From an uncultured Clostridia bacterium (GTDB taxonomy: Bacteria; Bacillota; Clostridia; Christensenellales; UBA3700), in contig CALGRX010000023.1 in assembly GCA_937880755.1 (NCBI GenBank), forward strand, positions 1 to 64,000: 64,000 nucleotides of DNA. Direction: 5' to 3'. This document shows, in pieces, positions 53,619-63,057 of the stretch (the stretch's first letter is position 1; each line of letters begins with the position of its first letter). The notes beneath the pieces were generated by a model, which saw only the letters and a list, made by a program, of their open reading frames with translations, did not search any database and was not told the DNA's origin. A program made the translations under genes and the position numbers.

Positions 53619-54485
53619 ATGGCGGAAAGAATAAAACATATATATAGACTTATTTCAAGACGCGTGAGAATTGCGGCAACTTGCGTGGTTATTTTAATTT
53701 TAGTTGGTTTTGCGGTTATTTTTCTTATTGGACGGACAACGAGAGAAAGAGATGAGTTATCTTATTACGATTTGACAAGCGAGATAGAAGATAGTTGCAT
53801 ATTAGATTTTTGCGACGAAATTGGCGAGGAGAATATTATCGACCAAGACAAATACGGTAGGATACTCGTATCCTCTGGCAATATCGCCGAGCGAAACTCT
53901 ATCTCGTCACAAGACACCGTGATAGCATATATGGTTTTGTTGCCCTCGGGTGGTTATTACTATTTCAAGCATCTACCTAACGTGTACTATTTAGTAACGT
54001 GCGAAGACAACGTGGATGGCGAAGAGTTTAGGCAATTCTTGAGCGACAATCATTGGGGAGAAGAACTGTCCGCTACGATAGACCAATACGTGTCTTTCGG
54101 TTATCCCTATCACTTGATGGATAGAGAGTTGCTCGATACTCACGAGGGCTTCAAATACTATGATTACATAGATGACGCATACGAATACGTCAAGCAAAAT
54201 ATATGTGCCGACATAGTACAACTCAACACTATCCCAAGTTACAAAGACTACAAGTTGATGAGCGCGTATATCAACAAAGACGACGGCAATCTCTACGTGG
54301 TGATTAGCGACTGCAACGACCTTGACGATATCACATATTCCAATTATCTCATCAGGTACGACCACTTCCGTGAGGACGTGGAGAGTATCAAGGAGACAGT
54401 CGATTGGGTCAACGAATGTAAGATTTTTGACAAGGAATGGAACTGCGTCTACGAACAAGGTATGGATGCGATACGCATATCCTAA
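53619..54485 (+). CDS. Membrane-anchored protein of unknown function, intact paralogue
   Basis: A 288-residue protein. A membrane segment (about 18-38) follows a basic N-terminus, so the acidic remainder (rich in Asp, Glu and Tyr) would be outside. It shares YGRILVSSGNIAE, FLSDNHWGE and DRELLDTHEG with the broken copy before it, so the pair arose by duplication. I recognise no family. A GGGTGAG site lies upstream. Confidence 0.7.
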   Translation: MAERIKHIYRLISRRVRIAATCVVILILVGFAVIFLIGRTTRERDELSYYDLTSEIEDSCILDFCDEIGEENIIDQDKYGRILVSSGNIAERNSISSQDTVIAYMVLLPSGGYYYFKHLPNVYYLVTCEDNVDGEEFRQFLSDNHWGEELSATIDQYVSFGYPYHLMDRELLDTHEGFKYYDYIDDAYEYVKQNICADIVQLNTIPSYKDYKLMSAYINKDDGNLYVVISDCNDLDDITYSNYLIRYDHFREDVESIKETVDWVNECKIFDKEWNCVYEQGMDAIRIS

Positions 54486-54533
54486 CGTGCTAAATTACGC
54501 ATAAGAGAGTTAAAATTGACTACTTCAATATTT

Positions 54534-54560
54534 CCCCACGCAAGTCGTGGGGATTTTTTT
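54534..54560 (+). terminator. Terminator after the paralogue pair
   Basis: CCCCACG/CGTGGGG with a 5 nt loop, then A and seven or eight T. Confidence 0.92.
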
Positions 54561-54580
54561 TGCAATTTTTTCAAAAACTA

Positions 54581-54609
54581 TTGACAAGGATAAAAAACGA
54601 GAATATAAT
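54581..54609 (+). promoter_or_regulatory. Consensus promoter of the metal-efflux operon
   Basis: TTGACA, 17 nt, TATAAT, perfect consensus. The operator begins 7 nt after the -10 box. Confidence 0.92.
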
Positions 54610-54616
54610 ATCAATA

Positions 54617-54634
54617 GTTGAATATTTATTCAAC
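54617..54634. promoter_or_regulatory. ArsR/SmtB-type operator
   Basis: GTTGAAT-ATTT-ATTCAAC, a palindrome over the predicted transcription start, of the TGAATA/TATTCA type bound by SmtB/CzrA/CadC regulators. A bound repressor would block the polymerase. Confidence 0.88.
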
Positions 54635-54662
54635 TGTTAGTCGAATAAATAGAAAAGGAAGT

Positions 54663-55031
54663 ATGGAAATGGAAAAATTCAACGAAGAAGAAGTATGCCA
54701 ATGCTCTCACGTGCACGACGAGGCGGTAGCCAACGCTTATAGCCATATGCCGAGCGAGGACGAACTCTACGAAGTAGCGGAACTCTTCAAGGTATTCGGC
54801 GATAGCACGAGGGTGAGGATTTTGGCGGGACTATTCAGTCAAGAGATGTGCGTATGCGACATTGCCTCGTTGCTCGGTATGACCAAATCGGCTATATCGC
54901 ACCAACTGAGGGTGCTAAGACAGACCAAACTCGTCAAGAGTAGAAAGAGTGGCAAAGAGGTCTTCTATAGTTTGGCGGACGACCATATCAAGAGCATTTT
55001 TGCCCTTGCGATAGAACATATCAACGAATAA
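54663..55031 (+). CDS. ArsR/SmtB-family metal-sensing repressor
   Basis: A 122-residue winged-helix repressor, released by metal. Both metal-site types are visible: the N-terminal Cys12, Cys14, His16, His18 cluster together with CVC (63-65), as in CadC, and the C-terminal Asp107, His108, His119, Glu122 set, as in SmtB/CzrA zinc sites. The recognition helix is TKSAISHQLRVLRQ (about 74-87). It controls the promoter upstream by the palindrome at 54617. Confidence 0.92.
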   Translation: MEMEKFNEEEVCQCSHVHDEAVANAYSHMPSEDELYEVAELFKVFGDSTRVRILAGLFSQEMCVCDIASLLGMTKSAISHQLRVLRQTKLVKSRKSGKEVFYSLADDHIKSIFALAIEHINE

Positions 55032-55055
55032 AACCAACGAAAAAAGGAGAAAAAT

Positions 55056-55271
55056 ATGAAAAAAGTATATCGTGTCAACAATCTTTGTTGCGGTAATTGT
55101 GCAAGAAAAATAGAAGAAAAGATATCCGCCTTAGACGGCGTGCAAGAGTGTAGACTCAACTTTATGACGCTCAGGCTCACCATAGTCAGCGAGGACGGTA
55201 GAGAGGACGAAGTGTTGGACAACGCCAAAAAAATTGCCAAAAAGATAGAGCCGGAGTGTGAGATTGTATGA
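55056..55271 (+). CDS. HMA-domain metallochaperone
   Basis: A 71-residue heavy-metal-associated domain with metal-binding CCGNC (11-15). Instead of the common MxCxxC, the sequence before it is NNLCCGNCARK, a form seen with zinc/cadmium-type pumps. It overlaps the ATPase gene by 4 nt and replaces the N-terminal HMA domain that the ATPase lacks. Confidence 0.9.
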   Translation: MKKVYRVNNLCCGNCARKIEEKISALDGVQECRLNFMTLRLTIVSEDGREDEVLDNAKKIAKKIEPECEIV

Positions 55272-57118
55272 GCAAACAGCAAAAACAACTGACAAGAATT
55301 ATCGTTGCGGTAGTTTTGCTTGCCGTTATGATGATACTCACGCGTTTCGTTGATGTTAACGTCATTATAGAGGCTTTGTGTTATCTCGTTGCCTATATTC
55401 TCGTAGGTATAGACGTCGTTTGGCGGGCCGTGAGAGGTGTATTTAGAGGACAGTGGCTGGACGAAAACTTTTTGATGACGGTAGCGACAATAGGCGCGTT
55501 TATCATAGGTGATTACGCCGAAGCCGTGGCGGTAATGGCGTTTTATCAAGTGGGCGAATATTTTCAAGACAAAGCCGTCGGCAAGGCGCGCAAGTCGATA
55601 GGCGATCTCGTTGCCGTGCAGAGCAATACCGCCACCATGATACGCGACGGCGAGTACGTTGTCGTGGACAGCCAAGAGGTGCAGATAGGCGACCTTTTAC
55701 TTGTTCGCAAGGGGGAAGCAATACCCGTGGACGGTGTGCTAAAAGACGAGTACGCAATGCTCGATTGTAAGGCTTTGACGGGCGAGAGCGTGCCCGTTGA
55801 CGTGTCAAAAAACGCCGAGGTGCTCAGCGGTAGCGTCAATTTAGGCGACGCATTCGTTATGCAAGCCACCAAAGTATTTGAGGACAGTACGGTAGCCAAG
55901 ATTTTGGAATTGGTGGAAAACGCCTCCGACAAAAAGGCAAAAACCGAGAAATTTATATCCAAATTCGCCCGCATTTACACCCCCGTCGTAGTGGGACTTG
56001 CGGTGCTTATATCGGTAATTCCGCCACTTGTGGACGGAGAGTGGAAGACTTGGGTTATCCGCGGACTTACCTTTTTGACGGTATCGTGTCCGTGCGCCCT
56101 CGTCATATCCATACCGCTGACGTTCTTTGCGGGCATAGGCGCTTGTTCGTCGTACGGAGTGCTGGTCAAGGGTAGCAACGTGTTAGAAACTCTAGACAAA
56201 GTGCAAGTAGTCGTGTGCGACAAGACGGGTACGCTCACCACGGGCGAGTTTGGCGTAACGGGGGTAGAGCCTAAGGAGCGAGCCGAGCAAATTCTTGCCA
56301 TTGCGGGGCAAATAGAGAGCGTGAGCAATCACGCCATTGCAAGGGCAATAACCAAGGCAAGCGGACAAAAGTCGTGCGATTGGCAGGTGCAAGAGATAGC
56401 GGGCAAGGGCATGGTAGCCAATAAGGACGGACAAACCGCCGTAGTGGGTAAACTATCTTTACTTGCCGAGCATGGCGTAGAGCAGTTGCCTCAAGAAGAA
56501 AACGCAGGCGAAATCTTCGTAGCGTTAGAGGGCAAATTCTTGGGCAAAATCGTAGTCAAAGACACTATCAAGTCCAACGCAAAGCAGTTCGTAGACGATA
56601 TGCACGCCTATAATATCCCCGTAATTATGTTGACGGGAGATTCGGGATATTCCGCTAAGCTAGTGGCAAGTACCGTGGGTGTGGACGATTGCAGATATTC
56701 ATTGTTGCCGGCTGATAAGGTGGAAGAAATGGAAAAGATCGCCTCGGACGGCAAGGTCGTAGCCTTCGTGGGCGACGGCATCAACGACGCTCCTTCGCTT
56801 ATGCGTGCCGACGTAGGTATAGCTATGGGCGGAATAGGTAGCGATAGCGCCATAGAGAGTAGCGATATCGTCTTAGTGCACGATGACCTTGGCGCAATAG
56901 TCAAAGCCAAAAAGATAGCGCGCAAAGTTACGGGTATTGCCAAACAAAATATCGTATTTGCATTGGCTGTCAAAGTTCTCGCGTTGATTTTGTCGGCGCT
57001 CGGCTTGGTAGGTATGTGGATAGCCGTCATTGCCGACGTGGGCGTGGCTCTGGTTGCTATTGCCAACGCGATGAGAGCGGGTAGGCTAAAAGGCAAATCG
57101 CAACTCAAATCTAACTAA
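55268..57118 (+). CDS. P1B-type heavy-metal-transporting ATPase (Zn/Cd/Pb type)
   Basis: Pumps metal ions out of the cell with ATP. The 616 residues have about eight membrane helices. The metal-binding CPC motif is at 274-276, the phosphorylated Asp318 in DKTGT, the SNHAIARAI His-Pro-type motif near 357, and GDGINDAP near 500. The CPC with a CadC/SmtB-type repressor points to Zn2+/Cd2+/Pb2+ rather than copper. It lacks its own HMA domain. Operon: regulator, HMA, pump. Confidence 0.93.
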   Translation: MSKQQKQLTRIIVAVVLLAVMMILTRFVDVNVIIEALCYLVAYILVGIDVVWRAVRGVFRGQWLDENFLMTVATIGAFIIGDYAEAVAVMAFYQVGEYFQDKAVGKARKSIGDLVAVQSNTATMIRDGEYVVVDSQEVQIGDLLLVRKGEAIPVDGVLKDEYAMLDCKALTGESVPVDVSKNAEVLSGSVNLGDAFVMQATKVFEDSTVAKILELVENASDKKAKTEKFISKFARIYTPVVVGLAVLISVIPPLVDGEWKTWVIRGLTFLTVSCPCALVISIPLTFFAGIGACSSYGVLVKGSNVLETLDKVQVVVCDKTGTLTTGEFGVTGVEPKERAEQILAIAGQIESVSNHAIARAITKASGQKSCDWQVQEIAGKGMVANKDGQTAVVGKLSLLAEHGVEQLPQEENAGEIFVALEGKFLGKIVVKDTIKSNAKQFVDDMHAYNIPVIMLTGDSGYSAKLVASTVGVDDCRYSLLPADKVEEMEKIASDGKVVAFVGDGINDAPSLMRADVGIAMGGIGSDSAIESSDIVLVHDDLGAIVKAKKIARKVTGIAKQNIVFALAVKVLALILSALGLVGMWIAVIADVGVALVAIANAMRAGRLKGKSQLKSN

Positions 57119-57161
57119 AATTTAGATTTTAGACGCAATCCAACGAGTTTAACTCGCAATA

Positions 57162-57188
57162 ATCATCCCCGAATTGGGGATGATTTTT
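57162..57188 (+). terminator. Terminator of the metal-efflux operon
   Basis: ATCATCCCC/GGGGATGAT with GAATT loop, then four T. Confidence 0.9.
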
Positions 57189-57291
57189 GTCGTAATGAGT
57201 GGTTTTTGCCGACCTATCGCTATTATCAGGGTTGATTGCAATATTCGCGCGTGGTTTTTTGGGAAATTTGTGCTAAAATGTCGCAATAGCC

Positions 57292-57320
57292 TTGACATTT
57301 TCTATTACTTATTTTATCAT
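57292..57320 (+). promoter_or_regulatory. Promoter of the ilv operon
   Basis: TTGACA, 17 nt, TATCAT. The leader is about 20 nt with AGGAG, so no T-box or attenuator leader is possible in front of ilvB. Confidence 0.8.
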
Positions 57321-57346
57321 ATTATGTAAGTAAATTAGGAGTAATT

Positions 57347-59005
57347 ATGAAAATCAACGGTTCTCAAGTAATTGTCGAAACGCTTATCGAGCAAGGCGTA
57401 GATACCATTTTCGGTTATCCGGGTGGTTCGGTACTCAACATATACGACGCTTTGTATCTCAATCAGGAGCGTATTACTCACGTTATCACGGCGCACGAGC
57501 AAGGCGCCGCGCACGCAGCCGACGGCTATGCAAGAGCTACGGGCAAGGTGGGCGTTTGTCTTGCTACCTCGGGTCCGGGAGCTACCAACCTCGTTACGGG
57601 TATCGCTACGGCTTATATGGATAGCGTGCCGATGGTTGCCATTACAGGCAACGTCGGTCAGAGTTTGATTGGACTAGATTCTTTCCAAGAAGTATATATT
57701 GCGGGCATAGTTATGCCTATCACCAAGCACAGCTTCGTCGTCAGAAACGTGGACGAATTGCACGAGACTTTGAGAGAAGCCTTCCGCATTGCAATGAGTG
57801 GCAGACCAGGGCCCGTTCTCGTGGATATTCCTAAGGACATCACCGCCGCAATGACGGAGTTTACCGCTATGCCTAAGGTCGAGCCAACCCCTGCGGTTGC
57901 ACCCGACGCCAAGTCTATCGAGCAAGCCGTGGAGCTTATCAATCAAGCTAAGAGACCTGCCGTTTTGTTTGGCGGTGGCGTAGGACTCAGCGGAGCGGAG
58001 AAGGTACTGCTCGAGTTTATCAACAAGGCTGAGATTCCGGCTTGTCACACTCTTATGGCAGCGGGCGTTTTGGGTTACGGCGAAAGACTCAATCTAGGAC
58101 TTGTAGGCATGCACGGCTCTATGTCGGCGGGCAAAACGCTTGCCAATGCAGACCTCGTCATAGCTATCGGTACGCGTTTTAGCGATAGAGTTGCTACCGA
58201 CAAGGCGCATTTTGCCACCAAAGCCAAAATCATACATATCGACGTCGACGCTGCGGAAATCAACAAAAACGTCCCTTGCGATTGCGCAATAATAGGAGAC
58301 GTCAAGGACGCGCTCAACGCAATGCTTCCTAATATTAGAGAGGCAAAGCGCCAAGAGTGGCTTGCGCAGATAGCCGAGTGGCAGAAGTTTGACTACAAGC
58401 CTAAGAATATTGAGGGCGTGCTCAGACCTCACCAAGTTATGCAAGCAATCAACGAGGCAATAGGCGAAGACGGCATCATAGTTACCGACGTCGGTCAACA
58501 CCAAATGTGGGCTGCTCAATACGGCAAGAGAGTCAAACCTCGTTCTTTCCTCACCTCGGGCGGTCTCGGCACTATGGGTTACGGCTACGGAGCGGCTATC
58601 GGCGCGCAGTACGCTTTCCCTAATCGCAAGGTTGCGCTTTGCACGGGTGACGGCTGTTTCCACATGAACCTCAACGAGCTTTGCACCAGCGTCAAGTATA
58701 ATTTGCCGATCGTTACTATCGTATTCAACAACCAAGTTTTGGGTATGGTAAGACAATGGCAGACGCAGTTCTACAGCAAGAGATATTCTTCCACGACTCT
58801 CGAGAGGGCAACCGACTACGTTGCGCTTGCCGAGGCTTTCGGTGCGGTAGGATATAGAGCAACCACCTTAGAAGAGTTGCAAGACGCGCTCGCTAAGGCT
58901 TTCGCTACCGGTAGACCTTGCGTTATCGACGCGGTAATCGACAGGGACGAAAAGGTATTGCCTATGATACCGGCAGGCAAGACCATAGACGAAATTATTA
59001 TGTAA
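57347..59005 (+). CDS. ilvB: Acetolactate synthase, catalytic subunit
   Basis: Joins two pyruvates, or pyruvate and 2-oxobutyrate, with thiamine diphosphate. The 552 residues show the catalytic Glu51 in HEQGAAHAADGYAR and the TPP/Mg motif from GDGCFHMN to NN (about 425-455). VRQWQ (about 473) fits acetohydroxyacid synthase rather than the catabolic type. No ilvN small subunit follows or occurs in the window. It is first in the operon. Confidence 0.95.
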   Translation: MKINGSQVIVETLIEQGVDTIFGYPGGSVLNIYDALYLNQERITHVITAHEQGAAHAADGYARATGKVGVCLATSGPGATNLVTGIATAYMDSVPMVAITGNVGQSLIGLDSFQEVYIAGIVMPITKHSFVVRNVDELHETLREAFRIAMSGRPGPVLVDIPKDITAAMTEFTAMPKVEPTPAVAPDAKSIEQAVELINQAKRPAVLFGGGVGLSGAEKVLLEFINKAEIPACHTLMAAGVLGYGERLNLGLVGMHGSMSAGKTLANADLVIAIGTRFSDRVATDKAHFATKAKIIHIDVDAAEINKNVPCDCAIIGDVKDALNAMLPNIREAKRQEWLAQIAEWQKFDYKPKNIEGVLRPHQVMQAINEAIGEDGIIVTDVGQHQMWAAQYGKRVKPRSFLTSGGLGTMGYGYGAAIGAQYAFPNRKVALCTGDGCFHMNLNELCTSVKYNLPIVTIVFNNQVLGMVRQWQTQFYSKRYSSTTLERATDYVALAEAFGAVGYRATTLEELQDALAKAFATGRPCVIDAVIDRDEKVLPMIPAGKTIDEIIM

Positions 59006-59032
59006 TCAACACATTTATTGGAGGATAAATAA

Positions 59033-60028
59033 ATGATTAAAAAATATTATGATACAGATTGTGATCTCAAAGTTCTTGACGGCAAAACCGTTGCAGTTAT
59101 CGGTTTCGGCTCCCAAGGACACGCTCATGCAATGAACCTTGCAGAAAGTGGCGTCAACGTAGTAGTTGGTTTGCGTCCGGGCAGTAAGCACGAAGAAAAG
59201 GCTAAGAAAGCAGGTCTTAAGGTTATGCCTGTTGCCGAAGCGGCTAAGGCGGGCGACTTGGTAATGATGCTCGTTCCTGACGAACTTTGCGCAGATATCT
59301 ACAACGAGCAAGTTGCACCTTATATGAAAGACGGCGATGTTCTTATGTTCGCACACGGTCTTTCTATTCACTTCAACCTCATCAAACCTGCAGCCAATAT
59401 CGACGTAATTATGGTTGCTCCTAAGGGACCGGGACACACCGTTCGTAGCCAATACGTAGAGGGTAAAGGCGTTCCTTCCCTTATCGCTATCCAACAAGAC
59501 TACACCGGTAAGGCAAAAGATTACGCTTTGGCTTACGCAAGCGGTATCGGCGCAGGCAGAGCAGGTATCTTGGAGACCACCTTTAGAGAAGAGACCGAGA
59601 CCGACCTCTTCGGCGAGCAAGCAGTTCTTTGCGGCGGCGTAACGGAATTGATGAAAGCAGGCTTCGACACCTTGGTTGAGGCAGGTTATGCCCCTGAGAT
59701 GGCTTACTTCGAGTGTATCCACGAGATGAAACTCATCGTTGACCTCATCAACAGCGGTGGCTTCGGCAAGATGAGATATTCTATCTCCAACACTGCGGAA
59801 TACGGCGACTATCGTACCGGCAAGAGACTTATCACCGAGGCTACTCGTAAAGAGATGAAACAAGTACTTAGAGAGATTCAAGACGGTACTTTCGTAAGCG
59901 AATGGATGACCGAGAACAAGAGCGGTAGATGCGCTCACTTCCTCGCTACCCGTCGTCTCGAAGCAGAGCATCCACTTGAGAAAGTGGGCGCAGAATTGCG
60001 TGAGATGATGAGCTGGCTCAAGAAATAA
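59033..60028 (+). CDS. ilvC: Ketol-acid reductoisomerase
   Basis: Second enzyme of the valine/isoleucine path. The 331 residues are class I length. The Rossmann GFGSQGHAHA (about 25) is followed by GLRPGSKHEEKA, the cofactor loop (about 47), which differs from the usual Arg/Ser-rich NADPH form, so cofactor choice is uncertain. The catalytic domain includes FREETETDLFGEQAVLCGG (about 185). A GGAGG site precedes the ATG. Confidence 0.96.
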   Translation: MIKKYYDTDCDLKVLDGKTVAVIGFGSQGHAHAMNLAESGVNVVVGLRPGSKHEEKAKKAGLKVMPVAEAAKAGDLVMMLVPDELCADIYNEQVAPYMKDGDVLMFAHGLSIHFNLIKPAANIDVIMVAPKGPGHTVRSQYVEGKGVPSLIAIQQDYTGKAKDYALAYASGIGAGRAGILETTFREETETDLFGEQAVLCGGVTELMKAGFDTLVEAGYAPEMAYFECIHEMKLIVDLINSGGFGKMRYSISNTAEYGDYRTGKRLITEATRKEMKQVLREIQDGTFVSEWMTENKSGRCAHFLATRRLEAEHPLEKVGAELREMMSWLKK

Positions 60029-60040
60029 CAGGCTATTTTT

Positions 60041-60065
60041 CAAGTCGCCCGACGAGGGCGACTTG
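60041..60065. other. Perfect hairpin between ilvC and ilvD, without a T-run
   Basis: CAAGTCGCCC pairs with GGGCGACTTG around GACGA, followed by ACATATAT, not by T. It is not a normal intrinsic terminator. It may protect the 3' end of ilvBC RNA or mark a processing site. Confidence 0.6.
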
Positions 60066-60171
60066 ACATATATCCATATAGGAATTACGACGTTTTTACG
60101 TCCAAATAAATTGGTCGGACACAATGCTAAGTAGCTATTGTGTTTTTGCATTTTTGACAAAAGGAGTATTT

Positions 60172-61836
60172 ATGACACTTAGAAGCAGATATTTGACCGA
60201 GGGTGCGGAGACCGCGCCTCAACGTTCGTTGTTATATGCGTGCGGTTTTACTAAAGAAGAACTCGAAAGGCCGCTTATCGGTATCGTTTCGGCTCACAGC
60301 GACATCGTTCCGGGACATATCAACCTCGACAAGATTACCGAGGCTGTCAAGGCGGGCGTAAGACTTGCGGGAGGTACGCCTATTATGGTGCCTTCAATCG
60401 GCGTATGCGACGGCATCGCAATGGGACACATAGGCATGAAGTATAGCCTTGCTTCGAGAGAACTCATTGCCGACAGCGTTGAGACGATGACTATGGCTCA
60501 TTGCTTCGACGGACTCGTGCTCGTGCCTAACTGCGACAAGATCGTTCCGGGTATGGTTATGGCTGCGGTGAGAATGAATATTCCTGCGGTAGTAGTGAGC
60601 GGAGGACCTATGATGGCGGGGCTCGTAAATGGTTGCGAAGTATCGCTGTCCAAGATGTTCGAGGCGGTAGGCGCGCGCAAAGCCGGCATCATCGACGACA
60701 AAGAACTCCTTGACTTCGAGCAAAACTGCTGTCCTACTTGCGGCTCTTGTAGCGGTATGTACACCGCCAATTCTATGAACTGCCTATGTGAGGCGATAGG
60801 TATCGCGCTCCCGGGCAACGGAACTATACCTGCCGTATCCAGCGCAAGAATAGCGCTTGCCAAGCACGCGGGTATGGCAATTATGAACCTCGTCAACAAG
60901 GATATTAAGGCAAGGGATATTATCAACGAAAAGTCTATCCGCAACGCACTTGCTTGCGACATGGCTTTGGGTTGTTCTAGCAACAGCGTGTTGCACCTTT
61001 TGGCTATTGCCAACGAGGCAGGCTATCCGCTTGACCTTCACGTTATCAACGAAATCAGCGCCAAAACGCCTAACCTTTGTCATCTTGCACCTGCGGGACC
61101 TACCCATATGCAAGACCTCAATCAGGCGGGCGGTGTGCAAGCCGTACTCAGCGAACTCAAGCGTGGCGGTTATATAGATTGCAGCGCAATCACTTCTACG
61201 GGCAAGACTTTGGGCGAAAACCTCGAGGGAATAGAGCTCAAAGAGTATAGCACTATCAAGTCGATTGACAATCCGTATTCTGCCAACGGCGGTATCGCAA
61301 TTCTTTGGGGCAATATTGCCAAAAACGGTTGCGTAGTCAAGAGAAGTGCGGTCGCTACCGAGATGCTCAAGCATAGCGGTCCTGCTCGCGTATTCGACAG
61401 CGAGGACGACGCTATCCAAGCCATCTACGGCGGTCAGATAATTGCCGGTGACGTGGTAGTCATCAGATACGAAGGACCTAAGGGCGGACCGGGTATGAGA
61501 GAAATGCTCAATCCTACCTCCGCGCTTGCGGGTATGAAACTCGACAAGTGCGTAGCGCTTATCACCGACGGTAGATTTAGTGGCGCAAGCCGTGGCGCGT
61601 CTATCGGTCACGTTGCTCCCGAGGCGGCTATGGGCGGAGAGATAGGACTCGTGCAAGAAGGCGATATCATCACTATCGACATTCCTAACGGAAGCGTCAA
61701 CGTAGCCGTAAGCGACGAAGAAATGGAGCAAAGACGAGCAAAACAAGTTATGCCTGAGCCAAAAATCAAGACGGGTTGGCTGGCAAGATATTCAAGAATG
61801 GTTACAAGTGCCGACAAAGGCGCAGTGCTCAAATAA
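60172..61836 (+). CDS. ilvD: Dihydroxy-acid dehydratase
   Basis: Third enzyme of the valine/isoleucine path, an iron-sulfur dehydratase. The 554 residues have Cys in PNCDKI (about 122) and CCPTCGSCSGMYTANSMNC (from about 187), plus GGRFSG-like DGRFSGASRG (about 465). An AAAGGAG site supports the start at 60172. It ends 7 nt before ilvA. Confidence 0.95.
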   Translation: MTLRSRYLTEGAETAPQRSLLYACGFTKEELERPLIGIVSAHSDIVPGHINLDKITEAVKAGVRLAGGTPIMVPSIGVCDGIAMGHIGMKYSLASRELIADSVETMTMAHCFDGLVLVPNCDKIVPGMVMAAVRMNIPAVVVSGGPMMAGLVNGCEVSLSKMFEAVGARKAGIIDDKELLDFEQNCCPTCGSCSGMYTANSMNCLCEAIGIALPGNGTIPAVSSARIALAKHAGMAIMNLVNKDIKARDIINEKSIRNALACDMALGCSSNSVLHLLAIANEAGYPLDLHVINEISAKTPNLCHLAPAGPTHMQDLNQAGGVQAVLSELKRGGYIDCSAITSTGKTLGENLEGIELKEYSTIKSIDNPYSANGGIAILWGNIAKNGCVVKRSAVATEMLKHSGPARVFDSEDDAIQAIYGGQIIAGDVVVIRYEGPKGGPGMREMLNPTSALAGMKLDKCVALITDGRFSGASRGASIGHVAPEAAMGGEIGLVQEGDIITIDIPNGSVNVAVSDEEMEQRRAKQVMPEPKIKTGWLARYSRMVTSADKGAVLK

Positions 61837-61843
61837 GGAAAAT

Positions 61844-63037
61844 ATGCTGACTTTAGACAAAGTTTATCACGCCTCTTACGTACTCAAAGAGGTCATCAGA
61901 AACACCGACGCAATCTCCGCTCCTAAGATTAGGAGTGGTTGCAACCTCTATCTCAAGACCGAGAACCTTCAAGTTACGGGCTCGTTCAAAGTGAGGGGAG
62001 CATACTACAAAATCTCGCAACTCAGCGAAGAAGAAAAGAAGCGTGGCGTTATCGCGTGTAGCGCAGGTAACCACGCTCAAGGCGTTGCGCTTGCCGCCAC
62101 CAAGAGCGGTATCAGTTCTTTGATATGTTTGCCAGACGGCGCGCCTATATCCAAGGTTGAGGCTACCAAGAGCTACGGCGCTCAAGTTTGCCTCGTCAAG
62201 GGAGTTTACGACGACGCCTACAATAGGGCTTTGCAACTCAAAGAAGAGTGTGGATATACATTTATTCACCCATTCAACGACCCCGACGTCATCGCAGGTC
62301 AAGGCACGATAGGACTCGAGATACTCGACCAAATCAAAGACCTTGACGCGGTAGTAGTGCCTATCGGTGGCGGTGGACTAATATCGGGCGTAGCCTTTGC
62401 AATCAAGTCGCTCCGTCCCGACATCAAGGTGTACGGCGTTCAAGCGACGGGTGCGCCTAGTATGCTCAATTCGGTGGCTCACAGCCGTATCGAGAAGCTC
62501 GACAGCGTGTCGACCATTGCCGACGGTATAGCAGTCAAGCAACCTGGCGATTTGACCTTTGAACTTTGCCAAAAGTACGTGGACGAAATCGTCAGCGTCA
62601 ACGACGATGAGATATCCTCGGCTATACTTGCACTCATCGAACAACACAAGATGATTGCAGAGGGTGCGGGTGCAGTTGCGGTTGCGGCGGTAATGTTCGA
62701 CAAAGTGCCCGTACAAGGCAAAAACGTGTGCGCGCTCGTATCGGGTGGTAATATCGACGTGACTATTTTGTCGAGAGTTATCAAGAGAGGACTTTTGATG
62801 ACGGGCAGAAATCACGCTATGTCCATCGAGCTCCCTGACAAACCGGGACAACTTGCACACGTTGCAGCTATCATCAGTTCTTTGGGCGCCAACGTTATCG
62901 GAGTTCATCACGAGCGTTCCAACGAGGGTAGCGACGTCACGGGTTGCTTCTTGAGAGTAGAAATCGAGACGAGGAACTTCGACCATATCCAACAAATTCG
63001 CAATAGACTTACTAGCGAAGGCTTCAAACTATTTTAG
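61844..63037 (+). CDS. ilvA: Threonine dehydratase with one ACT domain
   Basis: Makes 2-oxobutyrate from threonine, the first committed isoleucine step. The 397 residues have the PLP lysine in SFKVRGA (about 51) and GGGGL (about 178), then one ACT-like domain (about 325-397). That architecture is the short type, as in TdcB-like or YbiT-type IlvA, rather than the E. coli two-ACT form. It lies 20 nt before ridA. Confidence 0.94.
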   Translation: MLTLDKVYHASYVLKEVIRNTDAISAPKIRSGCNLYLKTENLQVTGSFKVRGAYYKISQLSEEEKKRGVIACSAGNHAQGVALAATKSGISSLICLPDGAPISKVEATKSYGAQVCLVKGVYDDAYNRALQLKEECGYTFIHPFNDPDVIAGQGTIGLEILDQIKDLDAVVVPIGGGGLISGVAFAIKSLRPDIKVYGVQATGAPSMLNSVAHSRIEKLDSVSTIADGIAVKQPGDLTFELCQKYVDEIVSVNDDEISSAILALIEQHKMIAEGAGAVAVAAVMFDKVPVQGKNVCALVSGGNIDVTILSRVIKRGLLMTGRNHAMSIELPDKPGQLAHVAAIISSLGANVIGVHHERSNEGSDVTGCFLRVEIETRNFDHIQQIRNRLTSEGFKLF

Positions 63038-63057
63038 TTGAAATTATAGGAGGAATT

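Noticed and set aside
60063..60068. TTGACA as an internal promoter for ilvD
   Set aside because: No -10-like hexamer lies 16-18 nt downstream; the bases form part of the hairpin.
59015..60160. A 381-residue open frame opposite ilvC
   Set aside because: It is the antisense shadow of a complete KARI and crosses the ilvC-ilvD gap hairpin; no coding signs of its own.
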